Assembly: GCF_030068445.1 (NCBI RefSeq)
Contig: NZ_JAQPOK010000148.1
Coordinates: forward strand, 1-64,000
Source: Roseofilum halophilum BLCC-M91
GTDB lineage: Bacteria > Cyanobacteriota > Cyanobacteriia > Cyanobacteriales > Desertifilaceae
Length of the DNA stretch: 64,000 nt
Direction of reading: 5' to 3'
Shown one piece after another: positions 36,710 through 44,710 of the stretch. The position numbers and the translations under genes were made by a program. The notes beneath the pieces are model-generated. The model did not search any database, was not told the origin of the DNA, and saw only the letters and a program-made list of their open reading frames with translations. How positions within the stretch are numbered: the first letter of the stretch is position 1; the number at the start of each line of letters is the position of its first letter.

Positions 36710-36729
36710 CTCTCTTCTATGGAGTACAG
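36710..36729. repeat. 20-bp dispersed repeat CTCTCTTCTATGGAGTACAG
   Basis: Identical to 39096-39115; both copies lie just upstream of a minus-strand gene start (the radical-SAM gene and the membrane protein gene at 38508-39053). Similarity continues imperfectly for about 15 bp. Confidence 0.85.
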
Positions 36730-36789
36730 TTTAAAGCATTAGAAACTAAGCAATACAAGCTATTGCTTATTGCTAGAGTGCCTATTGCC

Positions 36790-36806
36790 TAGCGCGAAGC
36801 GCTATA
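36790..36806. repeat. dispersed TAGCGCGAAGCGCTATA palindrome
   Basis: Exact match to 15683-15699, located between the peptide gene and the radical-SAM gene. Confidence 0.8.
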
Positions 36807-36844
36807 CATTTCTGACTTCTGACTTTTAAACAAATCAAAAGCTG

Positions 36845-37069
36845 CTATTTACAACTAGTATCACAAGCAATATTAATACGCCTACTCGATCCAATATCAT
36901 CAACAAAAAGAGGCATTAAACTCCCTTCTTGAACTGTTGAAAATTCTTCAGTTGGCGATTGTGGTCGATCTAGAAATTCGAGGTTTAGATTTAAGTCGTG
37001 GGATAATTTTAGAGTGAATGATTGTACATTGTCGCTGTCTGGGACTTGAGTATCGTTTGTTTGAGTCAT
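36845..37069 (-). CDS. candidate RiPP precursor peptide (74 residues)
   Basis: Small acidic peptide with an N-terminal leader-like part (residues 1-50, containing FTLKLSHDLNLNLEFLDRP) and a C-terminal part ending GSSRRINIACDTSCK, with two Cys three residues apart near the end. Such a layout (unstructured leader, short reactive core, adjacent radical-SAM/SPASM gene) is typical of RiPP precursors. I do not recognise the class. Position directly upstream of the maturase, same strand, is the main support. The core may be the last 15-24 residues. Confidence 0.7.
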   Translation of the reverse strand: MTQTNDTQVPDSDNVQSFTLKLSHDLNLNLEFLDRPQSPTEEFSTVQEGSLMPLFVDDIGSSRRINIACDTSCK

Positions 37070-37102
37070 AAGTTTTTGTCCTCAAATGGAATATTTTATT
37101 GA

Positions 37103-37237
37103 CTAGGGCGTGTTATCAATCAAATTGCTTGACACTTGACAGAAGTAGATGGATAAGATGTAAGGGATTCTGGCAAGAACAATCAGGTGCTATCCACCTT
37201 GCTGCTGCTGTCATATGGCTTATTGATGATAGGCCCT
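37103..37237. mobile_element. MITE-like element, 135 bp
   Basis: Terminal inverted repeats: CTAGGGCGTGTTATCAATCA at the left and its imperfect complement at the right (CTAGGGCCTATCATCAATAA when read on the minus strand; 4 to 5 mismatches in 20). The ends are CTAG, which suits an IS5-type 4-bp target duplication, or a TA duplication of IS630-type elements. No transposase frame inside. Lies between the peptide gene and the DUF433 gene. Confidence 0.65.
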
Positions 37238-37260
37238 AGTATAAACGAAACAAACCTTCC

Positions 37261-37602
37261 ATGACTACCCAACTTGAATTCAAACTCTCTGCTCCACCCT
37301 TTCATTGGGATGAAGCCGGAGGTATCCGTATTGGGCAAACCCGCGTTACCCTCGATACTCTCCTCGCCGCCTATCATCAGGGTTCAACCCCCGAAGAAAT
37401 CGCCATTCAGTTCCCCGTTCTCCGTCTAGAAGACATCTACAGCACCATTGCCTACTATCTCAACCACCGACAAGAATGCGATCTTTATTTAGAGCAACGC
37501 CAGCAACAAGCCGAACAGATCAGACAACAACTCACTCAAACCCACAATTTAGCTAATTTGAGGGAGCGACTACTTGCCCGTTCTCAGACAAAAGGAAACT
37601 AA
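37261..37602 (+). CDS. DUF433 antitoxin-like protein
   Basis: Protein of 113 residues with the DUF433 winged-helix-like fold: IRIGQTRVTLDTLLAAYHQGSTPEEIAIQFPVLRLEDIYSTIAYYLNH. A DNA-binding antitoxin role is assumed from the family and its pairing with the next gene. Its stop codon overlaps the start region of the PIN-like toxin gene. It begins 24 bp after the MITE-like element. Confidence 0.88.
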   Translation: MTTQLEFKLSAPPFHWDEAGGIRIGQTRVTLDTLLAAYHQGSTPEEIAIQFPVLRLEDIYSTIAYYLNHRQECDLYLEQRQQQAEQIRQQLTQTHNLANLRERLLARSQTKGN

Positions 37603-37603
37603 T

Positions 37604-37954
37604 GTGCGCCTACTTACCGATGAAAATTTTAACGGAGCCATATTACGAGGTTTGATCAGACGTTTACCTGAATTAGATATTGTTCGAGTCCAAGATGTCG
37701 GACTGATGAACGCTGACGATCCAGATATTCTAGAATGGGCAGCCAATGAGGGACGAATTTTGCTCACTCATGATGTCGCGACTATCACCATGTACGCTTA
37801 TGAACGAGTCAATCAAGGACTACCCATGATTGGAGTCGTTGAGGTGATAGCCACAGCACCCATAGGCAGAATCATCAATGATTTAGAACTGTTTATTCTT
37901 TGTAGTCAACCCGAAGACTATGAAAATCAAGTTCTGTTTATTCCTTTCCCTTAA
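37604..37954 (+). CDS. DUF5615 PIN-like toxin
   Basis: Protein of 117 residues with PIN-like (Mut7-C/DUF5615) features: LLTDENF at the N-terminus (catalytic Asp and Glu), DADDPDILEWAANEGRILLTHD-like block (NADDPDILEWA... LTHD) and the later VIATAPIGRIINDLELF. Start is GTG at 37604, overlapping the DUF433 stop codon by one base spacing (TAATGTG), because MRLLTDENF is the family N-terminus. The pair forms a type II-like toxin-antitoxin unit; the nuclease role is by family analogy. Confidence 0.85.
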   Translation: MRLLTDENFNGAILRGLIRRLPELDIVRVQDVGLMNADDPDILEWAANEGRILLTHDVATITMYAYERVNQGLPMIGVVEVIATAPIGRIINDLELFILCSQPEDYENQVLFIPFP

Positions 37955-38054
37955 TTTTCTAGAGTTGGAGGGCGGGTTTACGCAAGCGGACATGAATAGA
38001 TAAGCTATCGGTTGGTATTCTAGATTAATGGACACACTTGTAAATTCATTCCTA

Positions 38055-38147
38055 ATTTCCAGTTGAGAAAGATTGGATGGTAGAGACAGGAGAATCGATA
38101 ATGGATCGGGGAATCTAAACAGCTTCCCTATTTTCGCATATGGCGCT
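38055..38147 (-). pseudogene. mutL 5'-end remnant (internally deleted duplicate)
   Basis: The 80 bp at 38068-38147 equal mutL 34002-34081. The 17 bp at 38055-38071 equal the internal mutL segment 33693-33709, so this copy looks like a mutL 5' end with about 290 bp lost between two AAAG microhomologies. No coding function. It forms the right edge of the accessory island. Confidence 0.85.
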
Positions 38148-38151
38148 TCGT

Positions 38152-38511
38152 TTACGGCTTTTCATTGCTTCCCATCACCCAACCATAGCTTACTAGGGCC
38201 ACGATTATACTGCCGACATACACCACCCCGACAAAAATTGGGATTTGACTAATCAGGGTATATTCTTTCAACCAAATAAACGCCACCAAATAACCAGGCA
38301 GAACATTAAATCCCCAGAAGAGAGAGACTAGAAAGATGGCGGCAAAACTTTCTTCTGGATTCAAATGAGAGAGGGCCTTTTGACCAAAACAAAACCGGAG
38401 AAAGGGTTGTGAGAGCCATATGATAAAATAACCGGGGAGTCCTGCAAACCAAATCCCCAGAATGGCGATCGCAACGGTAATTAACATGGATAAAATGAGA
38501 TCCGCGATCAT
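38152..38511 (-). CDS. small membrane protein, unknown
   Basis: Protein of 119 residues with three predicted membrane helices (about 5-35, 55-80, 92-113). It starts at 38511, where it overlaps the stop of the preceding gene by 4 bp (ATGA), so the two are translationally coupled. No family recognised. Being next to the Rieske and cytochrome genes it could belong to the same redox unit, but no haem or metal ligand pattern is visible. Confidence 0.65.
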   Translation of the reverse strand: MIADLILSMLITVAIAILGIWFAGLPGYFIIWLSQPFLRFCFGQKALSHLNPEESFAAIFLVSLFWGFNVLPGYLVAFIWLKEYTLISQIPIFVGVVYVGSIIVALVSYGWVMGSNEKP

Positions 38512-39053
38512 GGGCCAATCCCGTCGTTATCCTCTTCTGAACTGGGCAGTTTTCCAGAGGTCTGAGAATTTTGCCCTAAACTTGATATGAGTTTCTCAAC
38601 GGTTTCTACTTTCAGAGGTTCTGTGGTGTCTTGTTCTCTGAATTGATTTTGGCTCAATTGCATTCCTAATGCCAGAATTAATCGCTCTCTACTGGTTAAT
38701 TGCTCGACTCCCATAGCTTTTGTTTCTAGAAACCCTAATACTCGTTCGAGTTCGGCTTGTTCTTCTGGTGTTAATTGGCGATTTTCTTGATGATTTTCTT
38801 GAGAAATTTTAGAGGTGGATAACCCGGCTAAAAATCCTCCTAAAACTATGCCTACCCATGCTCCTGTTGTACTTCCTTGTAACCAAGCACTGGGGCCGAC
38901 CCAGAGTTGGCAGACATTGTTAAACCCCCAAGAATAGTCTTGGCACGCTTGCATTTTAGATTGAAGTTGAAAATTGCCACCGACAGCAAAACCGAAGCCA
39001 CTGGAAGCTAGGGCGACTAGGGTACAGATTAAAATGCGCTGGCTCTGAGTCAA
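38508..39053 (-). CDS. membrane protein with acidic cytosolic tail, unknown
   Basis: Protein of 181 residues with two N-terminal hydrophobic segments (about 9-27 and 63-79), two cysteines between them (QACQDYSWGFNNVCQ) on the extracytoplasmic side, and a hydrophilic helical C-terminal tail (85-181). No family recognised. It precedes and overlaps the small membrane protein gene. A TATAAT box lies upstream near 39083-39091 on the minus strand. Confidence 0.62.
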   Translation of the reverse strand: MTQSQRILICTLVALASSGFGFAVGGNFQLQSKMQACQDYSWGFNNVCQLWVGPSAWLQGSTTGAWVGIVLGGFLAGLSTSKISQENHQENRQLTPEEQAELERVLGFLETKAMGVEQLTSRERLILALGMQLSQNQFREQDTTEPLKVETVEKLISSLGQNSQTSGKLPSSEEDNDGIGP

Positions 39054-39095
39054 TTGAGTTCAATTCAAATGAGAACGTTAAAATAATTATACGCT

Positions 39096-39115
39096 CTCTC
39101 TTCTATGGAGTACAG
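39096..39115. repeat. 20-bp dispersed repeat, second copy
   Basis: Same 20 bp as 36710-36729. Confidence 0.85.
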
Positions 39116-39131
39116 CTTGAAGCCTTATAAC

Positions 39132-39590
39132 TTACTGGGCTTTGACTAAAATTAAGTCTCCTTCTTGTTTGACTTCAAAGTAAGGTAAGGGTTTTTCCGC
39201 AGGAGGGGATAGAACTGCGCCATCTAAGCCAAATTGGGAACCGTGACAGGGACATTGAAATCGGTTTTCATCGGCGGACAGTTCGACGGTGCAACCTTGA
39301 TGGGTACACATGGGATTGAGGGCGACTATGGCTTGGGTGTCGGGATGGCGGAAAATAAGGACGGATTTGGGAGCGTTGCGTCGGTCTAGGATGGTTCCTT
39401 GGGCTTCGAGTTGGGGGATTGTACCGAGGGCTTGAAATCCGTCTTCGCCCATGGAGGTATCAATATCAGGGCTGTTATTGCTGGAGGGAGTTGGCGGCGT
39501 TTCTCCAGAGTCGCAAGCGGAGAGGGTGGGGGGGAGGAGGCTCGCGAGTGCGCTTAGGGTCATCCAACGGATAAAGTAACGACGTTCCAT
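39132..39590 (-). CDS. Rieske 2Fe-2S protein with Tat/lipoprotein signal
   Basis: Protein of 152 residues with a C-terminal Rieske domain: CTHQGC (ligands Cys and His) and CPCHGSQF, the typical 2Fe-2S binding pair with the disulfide Cys. The N-terminus has RRYFIRW (twin-arginine-like), then a hydrophobic region ending LSAC, so it is probably exported folded and lipid-anchored. It is not PetC-like in length or anchor. It lies 18 bp after the long CcsA gene and is likely an electron carrier of the multihaem locus. Confidence 0.88.
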   Translation of the reverse strand: MERRYFIRWMTLSALASLLPPTLSACDSGETPPTPSSNNSPDIDTSMGEDGFQALGTIPQLEAQGTILDRRNAPKSVLIFRHPDTQAIVALNPMCTHQGCTVELSADENRFQCPCHGSQFGLDGAVLSPPAEKPLPYFEVKQEGDLILVKAQ

Positions 39591-39608
39591 AGTAGGTGGG
39601 GTTGAGTT

Positions 39609-41318
39609 TTAGGATAGGGCTGGAGATTGGGATTGGTTTTTGAGGGTTTGTTGACGCAGAAATACGACCAATACGAATAGGAGATCTAGGGCGATTAAGC
39701 TACCGATCGTCTGTTCTGAACCTCCGGTACTGAAGCCGTAGCTGTGTAATCCGGTTCCGAGGACGAAGTTTACGCCATACCAGGCCATGAGGATAGCATT
39801 GAAGCTGATAACACTGGCGATCGCCATGCCAAAGTTGCCGAGCCAACCGGCTAATCGACCGTGTAGGGGCACAATGTAGCACATTAGGGCGATTAATGCC
39901 CAGGTTTCTTTGGGGTCCCATCCCCAAAATCGTCCCCAGGAAAAGTGGGCCCAAATGCCACCGAGGATTATCCCGGTGGTAAGGAAAAGTACGCCGACTT
40001 GGAGGATGGAATAGTTCCAGCGCGAGAGGCGGTTAATCCAATCTTTTGCTGTGGGCTTGAAAAGGTAGGCTCCTAGGAGGAGATGACCGAAGCCAAAGGC
40101 AAGGGCAAAACTGGCGTAACCGAGGGTGATGGTGGGCACATGGACACTGAGCCAAAAGTTATCGCGGAGAACGGGAACGAGGGGTTTAATGCTGGGATCG
40201 AGGACGGCCGGGAGGCGATCGCCCAAGAGCAAACACAAGACAGATAAGGGGGCAGCAGCCAACAGGTAATATTTAGCACGATGTAGGAATTCAAAGGTAA
40301 CGGCGATCGCCGCTATACCCAAACTCACCCAAATCACCGATTCATACATATTCGTCACTGGGGGTCGTCCTGCAATTTGCATCCGCTCCCAAAACCCATA
40401 TCCATGCACCGCTAATCCACTACAAAATAACCCTAATGCTACCCAATAGGCTTGTAACTTTTCCCATCCCAGGGTAACTAACATCACCAGAAATCCTAAA
40501 GCATACAAAATCCAGGCTTTAGTAAACAGATGAAGTCCATAAAAACGGACTTCTCGCGTTAATTTTTCTCCAGAAGGATAGACTTGAGGACTTAAAGCGA
40601 CCAGTTGTTTTTTTAGCACTAAAACTTGAGACTTTAAGTCTGAATTCACCCCAAGTTGCACCGCTTTTTTAAGTTCGTCATAGGTGGTTTGCAGGGTTTC
40701 AACTTGTCCCGGTGCATAATATTCAGAAGCCTGAGCTATTCCCAACCATTTCCCCTTCGGATCGCTCGGATGGGGAATAATCGGTAACTCGGTACTGCTC
40801 ACCGTCTCTAACATTAAGGCTAAACGGTTTTCTAGGGTTAGCGCTTCCCGTTGGTCTCGTGTTAAATCGAGATCTTTGGCTCGATCTTCATGGGCTTGCA
40901 AAACCAAGGAACCCAAGGGAGAAGACACCAGTTCTACAAAGGAAAAATATTTCTGTTCTGGGTTTAGTCCCAGTGCAGTTTTTAAGGGACGGTAACTCAA
41001 GAGAATAAAGGGTTCGTCATTCCAGTCTTGGTTATTAAATAATAGGGAAAGATAGGTATTAAGATAATCTAGCTTTTTTCCGCTTAAGGGTTGATAGTCC
41101 AAACGGCCATGAATTTGAGTCACCGTTTCTCTGGCAACCGTATCTAGGGGCTTTTTGCGTCCATCAAGTTGTACAGCTAGGGTTTTGAGGGCATCATAAG
41201 GGGTTTCCGGATTAGAAATTGTGCCTTTCCATGCGGGGAAGAAGCATAGGATCAGTCCTAATGTTAAGGCGATGAGAAATTTGATCGGATTGCTCATGGG
41301 TAAGGGATTAAAAAACAT
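39609..41318 (-). CDS. cytochrome c synthase CcsA/ResC, long form
   Basis: Membrane haem-handling protein of System II cytochrome c maturation, 569 residues. The WWD haem-presenting motif is GRFWGWDPKETWALI (about 464-478), and there are about nine membrane helices in the C-terminal half, as well as the conserved His residues in LSVHVPTI and PLHGR. The N-terminal half (about 25-250) is an added extracytoplasmic domain of about 230 residues, absent from the usual CcsA (about 320-350 residues) of cyanobacteria and more like the long type tied to multihaem nitrite-reductase (NrfI-like) systems. Together with the ResB gene it would attach haem in this locus. An inner start at residue 8 is possible. 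Confidence 0.85.
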   Translation of the reverse strand: MFFNPLPMSNPIKFLIALTLGLILCFFPAWKGTISNPETPYDALKTLAVQLDGRKKPLDTVARETVTQIHGRLDYQPLSGKKLDYLNTYLSLLFNNQDWNDEPFILLSYRPLKTALGLNPEQKYFSFVELVSSPLGSLVLQAHEDRAKDLDLTRDQREALTLENRLALMLETVSSTELPIIPHPSDPKGKWLGIAQASEYYAPGQVETLQTTYDELKKAVQLGVNSDLKSQVLVLKKQLVALSPQVYPSGEKLTREVRFYGLHLFTKAWILYALGFLVMLVTLGWEKLQAYWVALGLFCSGLAVHGYGFWERMQIAGRPPVTNMYESVIWVSLGIAAIAVTFEFLHRAKYYLLAAAPLSVLCLLLGDRLPAVLDPSIKPLVPVLRDNFWLSVHVPTITLGYASFALAFGFGHLLLGAYLFKPTAKDWINRLSRWNYSILQVGVLFLTTGIILGGIWAHFSWGRFWGWDPKETWALIALMCYIVPLHGRLAGWLGNFGMAIASVISFNAILMAWYGVNFVLGTGLHSYGFSTGGSEQTIGSLIALDLLFVLVVFLRQQTLKNQSQSPALS

Positions 41319-41357
41319 GGATTCGATAGTAAAATTTTAGGTTTATAGCCGAAAGGA

Positions 41358-41696
41358 TTAACTCTTCTCTGCCAACAGAGGTTTGATTTTTTCGATCAGA
41401 TCGGGAATATCCGTTTGGGTAACTTCCCAAATAATATCAATATCTACTTGTCGATAATCATGGACTAACTTATCCCTCATTCCTGCGATTTGCTTCCATG
41501 GGATAGTGGAATTTTGAGTCCGGAATTCTGGTGAGAGCTTTTTCGTTGCTTCTCCGATAATTGAAAGAGCATAGAGTATAGCCAACTGAGTCTTATCATC
41601 TTCTGCAAAACTAGATTCATCCAGGGGTGCAACAAATTAGATAATCTGATTTGCAAAGCGATAAATATCATGAAGATATGAGCGATCGCGCTCCAT
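41358..41696 (-). pseudogene. HepT-like toxin gene interrupted by in-frame TAA
   Basis: The frame starting at the ATG 41696 reads MERDRSYLHDIYRFANQII, then TAA at 41637-41639, then continues in the same frame with the HepT core. The catalytic Rx4HxY motif (RDKLVHDY) is intact downstream. The reading frame 41358-41585 starting after the stop has 75 residues and would lack the N-terminal helices. Thus a nonsense mutation probably inactivated a minimal-nucleotidyltransferase/HepT toxin, unless translation restarts. Start overlaps the mntA end by 29 bp, as usual for such pairs. Confidence 0.85.
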
Positions 41697-42036
41697 ATAA
41701 CACCTGATAATTCTCTAAAATAGCACGACGACGAATGGGGTTATAATCTTTTTCAACAGCAGACTTTTGTACCAGATCGACTTTGCGGTGAAGTAGGTAT
41801 TCTAGGGCTTGTTCCATCCCAATAAACTGTAAAAGGCTAACTTTAGCCTCTGGTGCAAAGGTAACTAGCATATCAACATCACTATTGGGTTGAAAATCAT
41901 CCCGCAAAATCGATCCAAATAAAGCTAATTCAATCATCTGGTTGTTGTGGCAAAACTCTAGGAGTTGATCTGGAGTGATGCCCAGTCTTTGGTACAGTAG
42001 ATCGGTGTTTATCATACAAGCTAAGGTGAGAGTCAA
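41668..42036 (-). CDS. MntA-type antitoxin (minimal nucleotidyltransferase)
   Basis: Nucleotidyltransferase-fold antitoxin of HepT, which adds AMP to the toxin. The catalytic motif GSILRDDFQPNSDVDMLV (GSxxRxDxxxxSDxD pattern) is intact near residue 40. The protein has 122 residues; a start at residue 8 (MINTDLLY, 42015) is preferred by homologues. It sits between the two cytochrome c synthesis genes, which suggests an insertion into an older unit. Confidence 0.88.
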   Translation of the reverse strand: MTLTLACMINTDLLYQRLGITPDQLLEFCHNNQMIELALFGSILRDDFQPNSDVDMLVTFAPEAKVSLLQFIGMEQALEYLLHRKVDLVQKSAVEKDYNPIRRRAILENYQVLYGARSLISS

Positions 42037-42083
42037 TCGGGTAACAGTACAAGGACGACAGGAGTAGAGCCAAGAAAAACGCC

Positions 42084-43499
42084 CTAATTTTCTACTAAAT
42101 TAACTGCTGGTGACGGGTAATGACTGATGGCTTTCTGAATCGTCCTACCGTAAAACATTGTACCAATACCGACAACGACGAGGACGGAACCTGTCCAGGT
42201 GAGTAGGGTTATCCACAGGGGTTCGCGTTTCACTTGTAGGGTAGATTGGCGTAAATCTCCGGGATTCCAGGAAGCTTGGGCGATTTTCCAGCCCTGATAC
42301 CAGGTGGGGTGGTTCATCCAAACCGTGCGATCGCTGCTAATATGCTGATGATAGTCTTGAATTTGGATTTTGCTCGTCCACATGGCGACACTATCGGAAC
42401 CTTCATTGCGCTCTACGATAAAGTCTTGCAAAGCAACTTGAAAGGGAAGGGAAAAGAGTTTAGGGGTAAAAGCTGCCAGAATTTCCCCCTCTGGTGCGGG
42501 GATAGGGGTAGGTTCTCCCCAAGGGAGCCATTGTTGAGTTCCCGTTTCTGTTTCGACGAGGATAGCGGGACTCCCTTGCACGGTGCGATCGCCAACTGGT
42601 ACAATTTTACGGTCTATCTGAGCAGGGCTGAGTTGCTCTTCTAGGGTAAGTTCAAAGTCTGCCCAACCCAGTTTAACCGGTTGATTTACCTCTAGGATAC
42701 CGGATTGGAAGCCTTGAGAGGAATGGGTTGCATAATAGAGTTTACCCGATGAAGTGGCGATCGCCTGAAAATAATTCCCCTCTGAACTATCCGCCAGTTC
42801 TTCAAGTTTCCCCTGCGCTACCTCCTCACTCTCTACCGCACTCAACACCAATTCAGCCAGCCCCAAACTTACCCTACGATAAGATAACGGTGCAAACGCT
42901 AACCATTGTTCTAAATCCTGTCCCATCCGCTCACTCGTTAAGTGCAACTTCAGAGCCACATTACTCCTATTCCCTCCCTCTTTAAAATTTACCACTTTTA
43001 CCGTATTTTCCGCATAACCTAACAGAGAAAGCCCCAACACCGAAGAAGGCGAAATCGAACCATTTGGACGGATAAAAATATCCCTTTCTGCCGTTTCACC
43101 TTCAGGAGTCATCACTTCCAATAAATCGCCCTCAATGCGAATCTGATTATTCGCCCCTCGATCCTCCCGTAACGGTAACATTCCCTCCAAGCTCAAATGA
43201 ATCACTCCCGCCGATCCCATAATAATTAAAACCAATCCAATATGAGTTAAGGCAAACCCTACTTTACGAGAGCCTCGCCAAGGATAGCGGGTGAATGCCG
43301 AAATCGATAAATTAACCGCCAGCAGGAACATCAGCATCCCAAACCAGGGACTCTTATAAATCAAATGTTGAACTACAGTTGAGCCAACTTGAGCTTCATA
43401 AATTGTCGCTCCGATTAAAATCCCAGCAATACTCGCTAGAAGAGGAATTGCAAACTGGATTGAGCCGAAAAACCGGATCAAAGGAGTATTCATCTTCAC
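42084..43499 (-). CDS. ResB/Ccs1 cytochrome c biogenesis protein
   Basis: ResB-like component of System II haem-attachment, 471 residues. Three N-terminal membrane helices (about 10-35, 60-80, 88-112), a large extracytoplasmic domain (about 115-435) and a C-terminal helix (about 440-460). PWRGSRKVGFALTHIGLVLIIMGS is family-typical, with the His thought to bind haem. It lies upstream of the MntA/HepT pair and the long CcsA gene, the expected operon order for ResB then ResC. Confidence 0.85.
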   Translation of the reverse strand: MKMNTPLIRFFGSIQFAIPLLASIAGILIGATIYEAQVGSTVVQHLIYKSPWFGMLMFLLAVNLSISAFTRYPWRGSRKVGFALTHIGLVLIIMGSAGVIHLSLEGMLPLREDRGANNQIRIEGDLLEVMTPEGETAERDIFIRPNGSISPSSVLGLSLLGYAENTVKVVNFKEGGNRSNVALKLHLTSERMGQDLEQWLAFAPLSYRRVSLGLAELVLSAVESEEVAQGKLEELADSSEGNYFQAIATSSGKLYYATHSSQGFQSGILEVNQPVKLGWADFELTLEEQLSPAQIDRKIVPVGDRTVQGSPAILVETETGTQQWLPWGEPTPIPAPEGEILAAFTPKLFSLPFQVALQDFIVERNEGSDSVAMWTSKIQIQDYHQHISSDRTVWMNHPTWYQGWKIAQASWNPGDLRQSTLQVKREPLWITLLTWTGSVLVVVGIGTMFYGRTIQKAISHYPSPAVNLVEN

Positions 43500-43647
43500 C
43501 GTTTATAAGGATAATCAAATTATTTTTCTATTCTCTACCTTAGTTGATTGAGAATATTCTGTTGTATTCAGGATGACAAAAGTAGCGCAAAAGGGCAATT
43601 AAGCGATAAACTAGAACTTAAAGTTTTTTCACATATCACCTTGATTT

Positions 43648-44574
43648 ATGACCTTATTCACAGCCGAAGAAGTTTTAAACAAACTCCAGGAAGGAGAATC
43701 TTTTGTAGGAGCTGAATTAAGCCGGATTAATTTAGAAGATTGTATTCTCGATGATGGTAATTTTACTCAAGCTTATCTGCGTGGCGCAAACCTATCTAGG
43801 GCCTTTTGTCAAGGGACAAATTTTTTCCAAGCCAACTTGATGTTAGCCAATTTAACGGAAACTAATTTAGTTTGCGCTAACTTATCCCATGCTGAACTCA
43901 ATAGAGCTTGTTTACAGAGAGCCAATTGTCGATCGCTGCAAGCAAGTTACACGAAACTCTACGGAGCATCCTTAGATCTCCTGAATGGTATTGATGCTAA
44001 TTTTTCTAAATCAGATATGAGAGAAATCAAAGCACAAAAAGCTAATTTCAGTCGCGCCAATTTAAATCAGGTTAATCTCACTTCTGCTCAATTAATCAAA
44101 TGTGATTTTACAGAAACCAGTTTGCGATCCGCTATTTTAGAACAGGCAGATTTAAGCAGCAGTATATTGATCAAAACTGACTTAGAAAAATCAAACTTAC
44201 ATCGGTATATTTGCTTAAACAGTCACTGGAAAAACTGTAATTTAGTCTCTGCTAATTTATCTGAAAGCGATATTCGCTCTAGTCAAATACAAGATACAGA
44301 AATCCTAGGTGCAAACTGTATAAATGCATCTTTTACTGATAGTGTATTAGAACATTGTTCATTTTTATCTGCTGATTTAAATTTCGCTTTATTCGATCGA
44401 GTAAAGTTAGTAGAAATCAGCTTCCAGGATGCCAATTTAGAACAAACAATTTGGAAAAATGTGGAGTTTATTAACTGTGAAGTCATGGGAGCCATGTTTA
44501 CGGATGCCCAAGGATTGACTGACGCTCAAAAAAATTGGTTAAAAAATAATGGTGCATTAAATGTTCCCCGTTAA
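43648..44574 (+). CDS. pentapeptide-repeat protein
   Basis: Protein of 308 residues with tandem A(D/N)LxX-type pentapeptides (e.g. ANLSRA, ANLTET, ADLSSS, ANLEQT) from about residue 35 to 290, forming a right-handed beta-helix. No signal peptide or membrane anchor. Function unknown. It is on the plus strand between the ResB gene and the cytochrome operon, which run on the other strand, so it probably interrupts what was a continuous redox unit. Confidence 0.9.
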   Translation: MTLFTAEEVLNKLQEGESFVGAELSRINLEDCILDDGNFTQAYLRGANLSRAFCQGTNFFQANLMLANLTETNLVCANLSHAELNRACLQRANCRSLQASYTKLYGASLDLLNGIDANFSKSDMREIKAQKANFSRANLNQVNLTSAQLIKCDFTETSLRSAILEQADLSSSILIKTDLEKSNLHRYICLNSHWKNCNLVSANLSESDIRSSQIQDTEILGANCINASFTDSVLEHCSFLSADLNFALFDRVKLVEISFQDANLEQTIWKNVEFINCEVMGAMFTDAQGLTDAQKNWLKNNGALNVPR

Positions 44575-44710
44575 GGAAAGATTTGATATCAAATCCGCTT
44601 TCTCATGTCTGTAAAGCAGAAACACCATAATCAAAAATCTAGGGAGCGAGACGCTACCACTCCAGTAATATCAACCGATTCAAAATGTTTTTGGATGGCG
44701 ATTGTCAGCA

